NCBI RefSeq assembly: GCF_000275845.1
Contig: NW_006766884.1
Coordinates: 82,754-109,998 of the forward strand
DNA from: Dichomitus squalens LYAD-421 SS1
Taxonomy: Eukaryota > Basidiomycota > Agaricomycetes > Polyporales > Polyporaceae
Length of the DNA: 27,245 nt
Direction of reading: 5' to 3'
The position numbers and the translations under genes were made by a program. Positions 1-10,393 of this stretch are shown one piece after another; the first letter of the stretch is position 1, and the number at the start of each line of letters is the position of its first letter. The notes under the pieces were generated by a model, which was not told where the DNA came from, made no database searches, and saw only the letters and a list, made by a program, of their open reading frames with translations.

Positions 1-1966
1 CCTGCTATGGACAATTTGGGGACAATGGATGGCACAGGGAGGTACCAACCAGATTCACTTACTAGTACTGTACTCGGAATATGATGCATATTGCTATATT
101 GACAAAGGGGAGTGGTGAGAGTAGGCGAGAGGGTAGGAGGACAAAGGCGGGTTGGCAATGCGGTCAGAGGGATTGGAGCGCTGATCTTGCATTAGTAGAA
201 GATAGTATTGATGCTGAGGAAACCTTATACCAAATTTCAAGTCAAACGGACGAGCGGGGAGAGCTCGACAATTCAGACCACGGGGAGGACGAGCGGACAA
301 AGGGATTAGGCGCTGACGTAGGGGAAGAGCGTCGTCGGAGCCGCTGGGTCGCCGAAGGTCGTCGACAGGCATGTGAGCGTGCGAAAGTTTACCGTTGGCC
401 TTGTCGACATGTCGACGGGTTTACTATACCTGTCAACCTGGTCAACGGTTGCGTCAACCCGCACATCACTGCTCGACGGACCGACCCCCGCGCTCGCGCT
501 CGCGCAAACGCTATAAGCTATGCGCCACCGACGGTGAGCCGCTAGCACTCGAACACGTCACCATCCACCCAGGAACGGAGGGAGACCCAGAAGGGGGCGG
601 ATAGCACTTGCCGCCGCACCGGTCGGAGGCATGGGTTCTGGAACGGCGGGCGTACGTCGTGCTCAGGAGCTCTCTTATTGGGGCCGTCCCCGTCTTCGGG
701 GCTTCCGCGATTCCGATCGGGACGATCTCTTTGCGTCAACAGATACCGGACCTCTCGCGTTGGACGCATGTACTCCCTGGCTGAATAGACTCACGAACTC
801 ACGAACGCAGCCCGCGGGGCTGTCCGAGCACTCTGATATGATGGGAGATATGGCGCAGGAAGTCGAAGACACGCGGCGAACGACGGCACATTTATGCCGG
901 GGCCCGCGGACGGTGGCGGTATGGAGGAGGCGACCTGCAGGAGCTGTCCTCGTCTCGCTGGCGCATGTGTTCTGCCCTCTGTTCTATGTGCGAAACGTGT
1001 GGAGTTCTCTGCTACTTCTCAGAAGCCCCGATGGTAGAAGGCAGAGCCTTCAGGCCCCTAAGTGTCGATGGCGGTCGGGGGCGATGACCACGGGACAAGT
1101 GCGCTGTACAGGTCCCGGCGAACCCAATATACTTTATTGGCAGCAGGGGCCCCGCCGTCCACTGCCGCTGCGGCCTCGCCACTGCCAATCGCTCGTTCGT
1201 AGATAAGTGCACGATCACAGGCGTCCTCAGGACTCGAGGCAAGATCGGGGTCGCCGTGCGGTACCTTTTGCCATTTGCGCGGCAGCCTGCGTGCGCGAGC
1301 ACGTGCACGTCGTCCCACCTCAGGCTGCGCAGGTTGAAAGTCTAACTCTCTGCGACGCCACTCGCGGCGGAATGCCTGAGGAACGCGGGAATCCGTTCGA
1401 GAACAGAAAGCGCGACAAGTGTCCGCTGCCGCTGTGTCCCCCGAGGTTTCCGCAACAGACTTCCTTCTATGTGGTCGCACTCGTGAGTTCCTTGCCGCAG
1501 GCCCCGGGACAGCCAAGTCAGTGCGCATCTCATCCAAGTATCCTCGAGACCGTGATCGCACCTGCATGAAATGATGTGGTCTAAGCGGCTGGGCTAAACC
1601 CTCGACTCTGCCAAGGCCTGCAGTGTTTGGATGCTCCCCGAAGAAGTTAGTTCAACGCGCGCGATCAGTGCCAGCGAAGTCTCTCGAACACGATGTATTA
1701 GACCCCATATTATTACACATATGACGGTCATTATCAAAGCAACCCTGCATGTGGAAAACAAGTACTATGGACACCCGAGAGTAAGAGAGGGATTAACACG
1801 ACACTGTGGAGGAAGGAGAGCATACGACGAGTAATATACGACAACACAGGAGGCGAAGGACGTGTAGACGAGAGTGGGGAGGGGGAGAGCAAGCGGCAGG
1901 TGATGATGATGGTAGTGGCGTAACAGTATATACACGAAGGAAGGGAATAATCGACATGACAAAGGG
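1..1966. other. Left-edge stretch without a confident gene
   Basis: Several open frames of 60-190 codons exist on both strands (for example 631-1206 + and 1058-1567 -). None has a recognisable domain, consistent splice signals or coding-like composition, and they overlap one another. Visible features are a perfect palindrome at 403-416, GC-rich CGCGCT repeats near 486-505, and a Cys-rich stretch (C-x3-C-x2-C-x2-C-x3-C) in one + frame near 970-1012. On the minus strand near the edge, a possible acceptor (TATAG) and donor (GTAAGT at 62-57) bracket about 31 nt. This could be an exon of a gene running off the left end, but it is too little to call. Positions of about 1570-1966 are probably the 3' flank of the minus-strand gene that ends at 1967. 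Confidence 0.4.
403..416. repeat. 14 bp perfect palindrome GTCGACATGTCGAC
   Basis: The sequence equals its own reverse complement. It is flanked by a short inverted pair, ACCGTTG at 391-397 and CAACGGT at 443-449. Three GTCAAC copies follow between 432 and 458. This could be a dimeric protein-binding site or a hairpin. No neighbouring gene is defined well enough to assign a role. Confidence 0.5.
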
Positions 1967-3132
1967 CTAACACTCCTGGTAGATGGGGGAACGGAAGACG
2001 CGGTCGCTATCCGAATGGTCTTCGTCGTGGAAGGGGAGAGGCGGATCGAGCTCGAAAGGGTAGAAATAGTCACTGTCCGACTCAACGTACACGTGGGGAT
2101 GGCCGCGCAACCGCGTCCGTTCCGCGGGCAACGGCACAGACGCTGGGTCGGTAGGGGACAACGATGACATGGACCGGCTGTATGGCGTCGAAAGCGCGTC
2201 GGACTCGTCGTCGGACGTGTCCTCGATCGCGTCTGGCATGCAGAGGTCCTCTACGTCGTCATCTACGTCGAAGTAGGGAAGGGGATCATGGTCACACGAG
2301 TCCAGCTGGAGCCAAGAGGGCGAAAGTGGGGAATGGAGAGGGGGATATGGTACAGGGTAGGGTACCGCAATAGGTGGCGGCTGATAGAACAAGCTGGAGT
2401 GCTGTCCGACGAGGTCGTCCGATGATGAGCTTGGTGAACACAACGGACTCAGCTGCTCGTCGTCTTCGTCTACGGGCAATGATGAGCTCGACGCAGCGGG
2501 ACCGTCAACATCCGCATAGTCGTCGTCGTCGCCAAGATCTTCCAAAAGCGAGTCTAGCCACTGCTTCTCGGAGTCGCCACCGCCGGCGCTGCGAGAGCCA
2601 AGAGCGTGGGGATCAGGGAACATGAAGGCATCCTCCTCAACCTCGTCGTGTGCCTCGTCGTCGGGTCTATATACATGTTGTACATCAGCGTCTGCCGTGG
2701 GCGGGGCAGGGTCGACTGTGTGAGAACGGAGGATGGAATTTTTGAGGAGGACCCAGCGGTGGAGACTGCTAGAGTCCTTGCTGACGCCGGAGACGGCGGT
2801 ATTCAGCTTAGAGCGAGCCATGTAGAAAAGGGATGGGGGCCAAGATTGTTGTGGTGCTGATGGCATGGGCGCTGGGGGACGGTCTGCGGAGGCAGGGGTT
2901 GATAAGAAGGGCCGGTTGAACGACACGACTGTATGCGGGCAGCGGTGCGTTCTATGAAGGAGCGCGCACAGCGCATGTCAGGACCGATAGGGCAGAGGCA
3001 AAACGTAAGGAAGAGATATACTAACGAGGCAGGAGGGAGGCGTGCGTCTGATCACCGGTGTATACGGTAGACGATGAAGGGCTCGAACAGGATGGTGCCG
3101 TTCTTGGACTTGCGTACGGATTTGTTAACCAT
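1967..3132 (-). CDS. Acidic Ser/Pro/Asp-rich protein of unknown function
   Basis: Two-exon model: 3132-3066 and 2928-1967, giving 342 residues. The main exon has no in-frame ATG before Met44 (2866). An upstream ATG at 3132 sits in a strong context (AACCATGG) and opens a 22-codon exon (MVNKSVRKSKNG...). It joins in frame through a GTATAC...CATACAG intron of 137 nt. If that splice is wrong, the protein starts at Met44 with 299 residues. Residues about 56-88 carry the most protein-like block (LFYMARSKLNTAV, then SSLHRWVLLKNSI). The rest is low complexity: Asp/Glu runs around the middle (EEDAF, LGDDDDYADVD, DVDDDVEDL), poly-Ser and many SP/TP pairs, which suggests a disordered, possibly phosphorylated protein. 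There is no membrane segment and no known catalytic motif. I do not recognise the family and propose no function. Confidence 0.72.
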
Positions 3133-3619
3133 GGTTCTCCAGGTCGCCAGCACTAATCGAGGGTGCGTGTAGGCGAGGGAAGAAAGCGAAAGAAGGGCAG
3201 GGGACGGGAGACACGCGAGCGACCTAGACGGACATGGTGGAGGGGGGCAGGGAGGCAACAAGCCGGTGAGGACGAGGAGAGTCAGACGCCCTTATAACAC
3301 CGCTGACGCGCCCGGCGGTGACTCAACTGCCTGCCTTTCTCGGCCGATTTCCCACTCCTCCGGTCTCGTCCGCCAGCGCCCGCCACCTGCCGACGCCCTG
3401 CCGCCCGCCTCCTATTGGCTGGGACCCCGTGGTGATGCGGGCGTTCCGCGACATGGCGAGCGACTGACTTGGCGCCCTCTGCAATCCTGCGCCAGCATTG
3501 CGCCGACCGGTCCTGCTGGTATATACAACTATTGCGAATCATACACCATTCAGTCCGTCCTATCTCCTGCCCCAGCCTCCTCCACTTGCCCTCTCCCCAA
3601 TCTCCGACCGACTCCGCGC
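3133..3619. promoter_or_regulatory. Promoter of the acidic-protein gene / 3' flank of CDC27
   Basis: This gap separates the CDC27 stop from the start of the next minus-strand gene. The minus strand is pyrimidine-rich close to the ATG, as expected of a fungal core promoter and 5' UTR. A CCAAT box (minus strand, 3418-3414) lies about 280 nt upstream of the ATG, and a TATA-like TTATAAGG is at about 3297-3290. A mini-ORF of three codons (ATG TCC GTC TAG) on the minus strand near 3237 could act as a uORF. No gene was seen here. Confidence 0.5.
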
Positions 3620-6600
3620 CTACCCTTCGTCCATCACTTCCTCTCCCACGTCCGCGTCCTTGACGGTGTCGACCAGCTTTCTTATCTTCGCCACGCTCTT
3701 CGGCGCCACATCCCGCACCTCGGCCAGCAGCTGTGTGAACTTGACGTCGTCGCCCAGCAGGCGGTATGCCTTTGCGAGCTGGAACAGCACGTTCGACTCG
3801 TCGGGGGACGTGTCCCTGAGAGTCTCCAGATCTTGCACCGCTGCCTGTTACGGTGGCGTCAGATGATGAGCACGACGATGGGAACACAGCACAAACGCCA
3901 CAACGTGTATCAATCAGACGACTCAGTCCCAGCGATACGGAAACTGGAACGCCAACACTAACCGTGTATTTCTTCATGGCGATAAGGATTTTCGCTCGAT
4001 GATAGCGCACCAGCGCGTTTTCGGGTGAGAACTCTATAGCCCTGTTGAACAGCTCCAGCGCCTTGTCGTATTCGCCACAGCGTTCGCGCACCTAAGAATA
4101 GCGTCAGTAGACAGATCGGAGTGCTCGCGTGAGCGGAATCCTCTGCATGACTGGGCAGCCTACTGCAGGGCGAACCCTGGCCCGTCTTCAACACGAGACA
4201 TTCCGTACATCGACGCGCGGAATGATGTGCGTGTGAATGAACAGGCGCCCATTTCGTGTCACCGGTCTTTCAAACAGACCCCAGTCGTGCGAGCGATTCC
4301 GACGACACTGCGTAACCTGGAAAAGGAACTCACCACGCCCACACAGCCGAGCAGGACGGCATTCTGAGGATGGATCTGGGAGGCCTTCTTGAAGTGGTAG
4401 TCCGCAAGACGTAATCTGCTCATACGCATATAGCATGTCCCTAGCCCATACCTGCGGACGTAAACAATCAGTTGATAAGCACTTCCCTATTGGCGCGACC
4501 TTATCAAAGTTTATGTCTGCGTAGCCTCCAAGCCTCATATCCCCGTATCTCTTCATGAGGCTGTAGCATGGCAGGCGATCGAGAGTTGTGCTCCAAGACA
4601 TGAACGTTGCCCCGAGGAGATAGAACTTCAAGGAGAGTCGGGGAATGAGTCTGCCCCTGAAGGACCATTCCTGGACTGCCTGCTTTGCCGGAGAGATAAC
4701 CCGTTCGAGGCAGGCGGGATCATCTAGTTACTCTTTTGTCGGCTGTCTTTCCGAGCCTTTTTCCAAAACTCGCCACGCCCATCAAGAGGTCGCCTATGGA
4801 GGTCGCCTTACCCGACATATAGTGTGGGACTATTGTTTGAACGCTTGTGCGTCGTGTGACGCTGATGATCAGCGCGCAATTTGACGTTTGACACGGCCCG
4901 AATTCCCGTGCTAGGAGAGGAGTCCAGCGGGCAAGCAGAGGCGACCTCCAAAAGGCACTCATTAGCCTCAACGCCACAGCGCGACCAGCAGCACTCGTTG
5001 CGGGGAGTGCAAGCGCCGACCTTTACGGGTGATGTTCCCGAGACATGCTATCGCTTGTAACATCACAAGACGCGTAGAGTTCCGATGCGCCTTGTCCGAG
5101 CGAGCGAGTATGACACCATAGACACAGAATAAGACCGGCCCATGACCATTCAGCGATTTGGACATTGCTAGCGTTGAATGGTGGGGTGCGAGTCGCGACC
5201 ACGTGAGCGCCGACGCGCCCAGATGCGTCATCCGTTCCCGTTGCGACTCGACCTTCTCGACCACGCCACTTGCGTCTATGGCATCTGGCGCCCGACGCTC
5301 CAGCTGCAAACCTCACCGAGTCGGGCTCGCACCTGAAGCTTCGGGAATCTAGGCCATACAACTAAGCGACGTTGCCGTCAGACGTCGTCATGTTTAGGAG
5401 GGGCCGCTCATGACGTCCGCTAGGTTTCCGCGCACCATCCCGAAGCAGCATGCAGCGATAACCGACCCGTTTGACCCGGATTCACTGTCCGCTACAGGCG
5501 GGAAGTCCGACTATGATTGTGCAGGCTGTGCACGACCATGGCCGTAGACTCGAACTCCGACTATACACGTGCCGAGCTAGGCTCAAGAAGAACAGATAAA
5601 GAAGCTGAAAAGGCCCTTTGACGCACCATGCATTGTAGTGTCGTGCATCAGCACGTAAGGCGGACTGGAAAAAGCTGATCGCCTTGCTAAGGTCCTCGTC
5701 GATTGACTCGTGTCCGCTTAGCGTGTAGGCGTAGGCGCATGTGGGGTCCAGCTGAGCCGCACGTCTAAAACACGTAAGAGCCTGGGTCTTCTCTTTCTGC
5801 AAAGAGAAACAGTTCCCAACGGCTATCCAGGCTTGCGGCGATTTGGGGTCCGTCGAAAGCAGCTCCTGAGCGAGGAACGACAACCGGACGTTGCGCTGCA
5901 GGTGCCATAGAAGTGTTGAGTACACCTCCATATCCCATAGCCGGTGTGGCTCTAGATTCCTCGCGGCTTCGAACGCTCGCTCGGCCTATTCCACGAAAAC
6001 ACGAGTCAGTATCTGAATCGAATGGAAAGTTCGAAGAGCGGAGATGGATGAACGCACCTCGGGGTACTGTCCCAGTTCATAGTGTGCTTTGCCTAACATA
6101 GCCATCACTGAGGCCGAACGTTTGTGCTGTGCAGGCAGCGTTTCGAGTTCATCAAGGCATAGCCGACAGTCGTATAGTGCCATCGCTCGCGAAGCACTGG
6201 CGAACTTGCGCATCACCTCGTATATGTGATAATCGGCCAGATCATTTTCGTACGCTTCTTGTGTCGCGTGCTCCTGTTCTGCTGTCCATGCTGCTGATGT
6301 TGGCGGAGATGACTCCGAATGCGTATGTTGCGCGAAGAGTGCTGGTGGAGCAACGACTGGTTGGTCAGACCCCCCTGGCTCCTCTTCTATCCCGGAGTCA
6401 TGAGATTGTGACCGTGTCTTTGCTGCGACGCGCCTTCGATCCCGTACCGTCTGTATGGATAACAGATGTTATGTCAAGCACTACATAACAATGAGGATGA
6501 GGATGTGGATCTACAACCTTCGCCAACTTGCTCCCTCCACTCTGTAGCCTCGTACTGCGTCGTGTGCTGGAGCCCCCAGCTGCGGGTCTACCTGCCCCAA

Positions 6601-7880
6601 TTGTGTTGGATCGCGATGCCGTCGTAGTCTGAAGTGGGCGCAGGGAGTATGAGAACGCGTTAGCAATTGTCAAATCCGGGCGTGCGCGTGCCTTAGAGCT
6701 TTTTGTGCGATCATCTGGAACGGTTTCGGGAATAGCGCCCGTGGACTTCGACGGCTTGAGTTGATGCTGAATGTCACCCGCTTTGGTCGAGGGTGGGGCA
6801 GTTCGCTGCCGAACGGTAGACCGCAGCTTCTTGGTCACTGGGCCCGCTTCATCGGCGGAAGAAAGAGGACGCACAGCTGGTGGCTGGACCGCCAATGTGG
6901 TCGGCTGCGAGCGGCTTGCGCGTACAGGCCCCTGGAAGGAAGGCTCTCCATAGAAAGACGAGTCGGTAGTTGCTCTGCCGTCATTCACGTAAGTCACCGA
7001 AGAGATACGATGAAGACCCAGGACAAACATTGAATCTCGCGGTCCGGTTAGTACATCCTTCCTCAACTCGGGCTTCCAACCACGAAAGAGGTTACCGCCG
7101 TTGCCAGCGTCAGGCGTGAAAAATCCGGCACCTGTTGCAACTGGTATTGACAATTTACTGGGCCCTATTTCCGAAGATTTCTGTAGAACGGGCATCGGTC
7201 GGACGGGAAACAAAGTCTCCACGGGAGGAATATCCCCTGCAGCAACGTCAGAACACGCACTGTACGACAGATTAGAGAAGGACCTACCGATGGCACATAA
7301 ACCCTCGAAAGCTTCCCACAGCATTGGATTCAATTCTAGGGCCCGAATATAACTTCTTGCAGCAATTTCATGTAGATTACCCTTCAACGCGGTATTCCCT
7401 GCTTGACAGTGCCGTATTGCATCATCAGGAGATGCTCTCGCTATCCGAGCGGACATGGACTCTGTGAAAACTCTCAGCCATGAGGTGGGACCGTGCATGC
7501 AGCGTGTCTAACGCGTCATGGAGAGACGCACGAGTTGGTGTATAGTCCGGGTCCTGCAAACACACATCCAGGGCCCCCCGCGCCTGCCTGTGCCTACCCA
7601 GCTTCATGCAGCATTTCGCTATGATGTCGACGCACCCCGTACAGCGATTGTCCAACGGTATATTGACAAGCTTGTGAGCCGAGTGTGGTTGACCCGCTTG
7701 CAGGAGTGCAGTGGCATATAAATGGCGCGCGTCGTGATTCTTTTGGTCGAGGACAAAGTACCGTTCCGCGTAGAAAAGCGCGGACTTGTGGAGATCGGCG
7801 TCGAGGAAGTACCATACAAGTGAAGAGTAGCGTTGACATAGCTGCGGGGTGAGTACCGCAGGAGGAGCGTCTTGTGGCAT
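3620..7880 (-). CDS. CDC27: Cdc27/APC3, TPR scaffold subunit of the anaphase-promoting complex
   Basis: Spliced model of 821 residues from eight exons: 7880-7532, 7461-7288, 7236-6518, 6450-6058, 5985-5627, 4451-4334, 4091-3963, 3844-3620. Every junction keeps frame. Cdc27 forms a TPR homodimer in the nuclear APC/C ubiquitin ligase; its C-terminal TPRs bind the Ile-Arg tails of the activators and Apc10. The N-terminal TPRs (about 1-170) end in LNPMLWEAFEGLCAIG, the family hallmark (human LNPFLWSPFESLCEIG). Residues about 180-470 are a Ser/Pro/Arg-rich disordered linker. The C-terminal TPR block begins near YHIYEVMRKFASASRA and continues through MEVYSTLLWHLQ, SPQAWIAVGNCFSLQ, YAYTLSGHE and ARHYNAWYGLG to the end, all matching APC3 closely. 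Length is near the human protein (about 824). Odd points are the 1175 nt intron before WYGLG and a 242 nt intron after it. Identity is near certain; the exact linker exon could hide one more small intron. Confidence 0.96.
4452..5626 (-). other. Oversized intron 5 of CDC27 (1175 nt)
   Basis: The donor GTGCGT at 5626-5621 and the acceptor CCGCAG ending at 4452 join TG to G within a Trp codon, restoring the conserved NAWYGLG of APC3. Most other introns in the window are 48-135 nt. Open frames inside (for example 5309-4968 and 5361-5023, minus) have no recognisable domain. A 12 bp perfect inverted repeat (4797-4808 against 4939-4950) and a partial third copy (4786-4795) lie inside. The sequence could be a decayed insertion, an intronic noncoding RNA or simply a long intron. 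I see no terminal repeats with a target-site duplication. Confidence 0.85.
4797..4950. repeat. Inverted repeat within the CDC27 intron
   Basis: TGGAGGTCGCCT (4797-4808) and AGGCGACCTCCA (4939-4950) are exact reverse complements with 130 nt between them. GAGGTCGCCT at 4786-4795 is a direct partial copy of the first arm. The arms could pair in the pre-mRNA or be termini of a very small degenerate element. Confidence 0.6.
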
Positions 7881-8276
7881 AGTGTTCTTAGGGCATAGAC
7901 GGTATGAATCAACTTGGTAGCAAGGCGCAGCAGGCGCGAGGGGTCGCGCACGGATCGCAAAGGGTGGCTAGTGGCGGGAGGTCGAGGAGATGTTCAAAGA
8001 AACGGGCCCGGCGCACGACCCGCCAAACCAACCGCGTCTATCTAAGTCACGTGACTGATTCTCCGACATCTCGTGGGCCGCGATTACACGACTATGTTAT
8101 GGCCAAGAAAACCTAATCAAGGTCGGAGCACACCTTACAAGGCCATCAATTATGGTCACTGAAGTAAATGTACACGTCGGAGAAGTTTTTGGTACCCCTT
8201 ATAGCCATTCGTACTGTAGATGATGTACAATGCAGCAACACGAACTACGCGTCCCACTTCTTCGACCTCGTATTCT
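7881..8276. promoter_or_regulatory. CDC27 promoter region / CCT1 3' flank
   Basis: This gap lies between the CCT1 stop and the CDC27 start, both on the minus strand. Its most distinctive element is a CACGTG palindrome at 8045-8056, about 170 nt upstream of the CDC27 ATG. Nothing else in it resembles a gene. Confidence 0.55.
8045..8056. promoter_or_regulatory. Palindromic E-box AGTCACGTGACT
   Basis: This is a perfect 12 bp palindrome containing TCACGTGA. That core fits the RTCACRTG consensus bound by Cbf1-type bHLH factors in yeasts. It lies about 165-176 nt upstream of the CDC27 start, in the usual range for a fungal promoter element. Binding in this species is inferred only from the match. 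Confidence 0.5.
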
Positions 8277-10393
8277 CTAGTGTCCATGGCCATCGCCTTC
8301 AGGCTTTGATTCTAGGATCGTGGTACTTGAGCACAGCATTCTCGCAGCAATGACAGCCAAAGGCTTTACTCACCAGGAATGCACTGGATAGCGTCGTCTA
8401 TCCTGAGAATCGAAACGGCAGCTTCGAACGCAGACTTCAGGCTTCGGACCTTGCTAACTGTCGGCTCGAGCACTCCAGCCGCCACGTTGTCTCGCACTTC
8501 ACCGTTGAGTAGGTCAAGTCCATATCGGAGGAGCACCTTCTTCGGATCACCGATAGGCGCCTGCTGTGCAGCGTTGTGGTACGAACGAAGCTTCGCTACG
8601 AGGTCGGTCGAATCCTTCGCCGCGTTAACCGCGAGGATCTTCGGGATCACAAGGAGCGAGCTGGCGAACTCTCCAATGGCGAGTTGCTCTCGGGAACCCT
8701 AGCACCGGATCTGGTTAGACCCAGATCGAGGAACATGATCGAGGCCCCGAGGTCATCTGGGACTTACCACTGTCGTCGCGAAATTCTCGAGATAGATGCT
8801 GAGCGCCGATTCGACAGCACCTCCACCAGGTACAACAGAGCCACTCTCCAGAGTGCGCTTGATGATGGACAGCGTGTCGTGCAGGGCACGCTCCATCTCG
8901 TCCAGCATGTAGTCGTTCGCGCCACGCAGCACGATCGACGACGAGCTGACGACTTTGGTGCCCTTGATTAGAATGAGTTCATCGTCGGAGATGCGCTCCT
9001 GCACGACCTCGTCGGCGTAACCGAGGTAGCTCGGCTCGAACGACTCCTCACCCTCCAAATTGGCCAGGCTGGACACGAGCGTACCACCGGTCGCCTTCGC
9101 GATGCGGCGGAGATCCTCCTTCCTACACCTGCGTACAGCTATTGCACCAGCCTCAACGAACTCCTTCAAACACATGTCGTCGATACCCTTCGTGGTAAGG
9201 ACAACATTGGCTCCAGCAGCCAAGATTTTGCGAATACGCTCGATAGTGATGTCAGATTCGCTACATTAGTTATTGAAGTCAACAAGCGTGTGTCAATTAT
9301 GAAACTGTTCAAACGTACCGTTTGCGAATGTCTTCCAACTGTGAAGGATCGTCGACCAGAATCTGCACACCAAGTTGCATGCGTGCTTTCTGAAGATTGA
9401 TGTCGAGGCACGCAATCTTCGCTCCAGTGATGCGTTTCTTCATGGCTTCATTGCGAGTCAGCATTGTCAACCTATATGACGGCGAAACGGAGAAGGGTAG
9501 ACGTAGACGTACCCTGACTTGCAACAGTGCAATTCAAGGCATAGCCTTTCACGAATAACGACTCCCGCGCACTTCGTCCGTGCGCCTTCAGGACGTTCAC
9601 GGCCTTCACGGGATACTTGATGTCGCCCCGGTTGTTGATCGTCTTCACGGACAGCATCGCGTCCACCGCCATAGGGGCGAAGAGGTCATCATCCCTGTCC
9701 GCATTACATGGGATTAGTCCGTGTTCTGCTTGATCGCCCCTTCTTTGTAAACAGAAGCCAAGGGACTCACGATCCGATGATCTTGCTCGACATACTCGTC
9801 TTCGCAGCGTTGACGAGGGCTTCCCGTCCAAGCGCATCCACCTTCACGCTGAGCTGGTCCTGCATAAACTTGCATGCCTCCCTGCACGCCAGACGATACC
9901 CAGTAATGATCGTAGTAGGATGAATCTTCTGCTTGACGAGCTCGTTTGCCCGGCGGAGAAGCTCAGCAGCGATGAGTACGACTGACGTCGTTCCGTCGCC
10001 GACTTCCTTGTCCTGCTTTTGCGCGAGATCGACGAAGACACGACCTGCGGGGTGCTCGACGGCCAGGAGAGAGAGGATCGTAGCGCCGTCGTTGGAGATG
10101 GTGACTTCCTGCGAGCGTTCCGCGCGACACAATGTCAAAAGGTCGACTGACGGGCAAGAGAGCAAGTACGCACTCCGATATTATCCACCAACATTTTATC
10201 AAGACCCATGGGACCCAACGAACTCTTCACAATGTTGGCAATCGTTTGAGCGGCGAGGACTACGCGTAGAGACTCTCAACGCACATCCTGGGATGAGCGA
10301 CCTGGTCGACGCACCATTTTGGTCCCGGACATCCTGTCCGGACACACGGTCACCTCCCAAGAAAGCACCTGCACGAGGATCACGTTGAAACAT
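8277..10393 (-). CDS. TCP1: T-complex protein 1 subunit alpha (CCT1)
   Basis: Eight exons (10393-10315, 10259-10174, 10108-9771, 9694-9513, 9445-9319, 9260-8768, 8698-8374, 8311-8277) give 554 residues, essentially the length of human TCP1 (556). It is a subunit of the cytosolic TRiC/CCT ring that folds actin, tubulin and WD40 proteins by ATP hydrolysis. Diagnostic segments in order: [12 protein letters not shown] (about residue 40), NDGATI (61-66), GDGTTS (92-97, nucleotide-binding loop), [10 protein letters not shown], the subunit-specific [20 protein letters not shown] of the apical domain, VVPGGGAVE and [12 protein letters not shown]. The alpha assignment rests on the GIDDMCLK and [11 protein letters not shown] blocks. 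The C-terminus ends in a short Gly/His tail (EGDGHGH) carried by a 35 nt last exon, a conserved-style CCT tail. Intron 4 must use a GAAG acceptor (see findings). Start: the ATG at 10393 is the only in-frame Met before the conserved core. Confidence 0.98.

Noticed and set aside
960..1015. Cys-rich stretch resembling a zinc-binding motif
   Set aside because: The spacing fits no known zinc finger well and the frame lacks flanking support for a gene.
631..1206. 191-codon + strand open frame
   Set aside because: No domain, no matching splice signals, and equally long frames overlap it on the other strand; composition resembles noncoding GC-rich DNA.
3266..3961. 231-codon + strand open frame
   Set aside because: It runs antisense over the last CDC27 exon and intron, which are firmly supported by family similarity.
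3282..4091. 269-codon minus-strand frame starting in a CDC27 exon
   Set aside because: It reads through the intron at 3962-3845 and leaves the conserved TPR frame; the spliced model fits APC3 to its C-terminus.
7462..7531. Apparent frameshift near the CDC27 N-terminus
   Set aside because: A 70 nt intron with GTGCGT donor, CTGAG branch-like site and TTTTCACAG acceptor explains the frame change, so the gene is intact.
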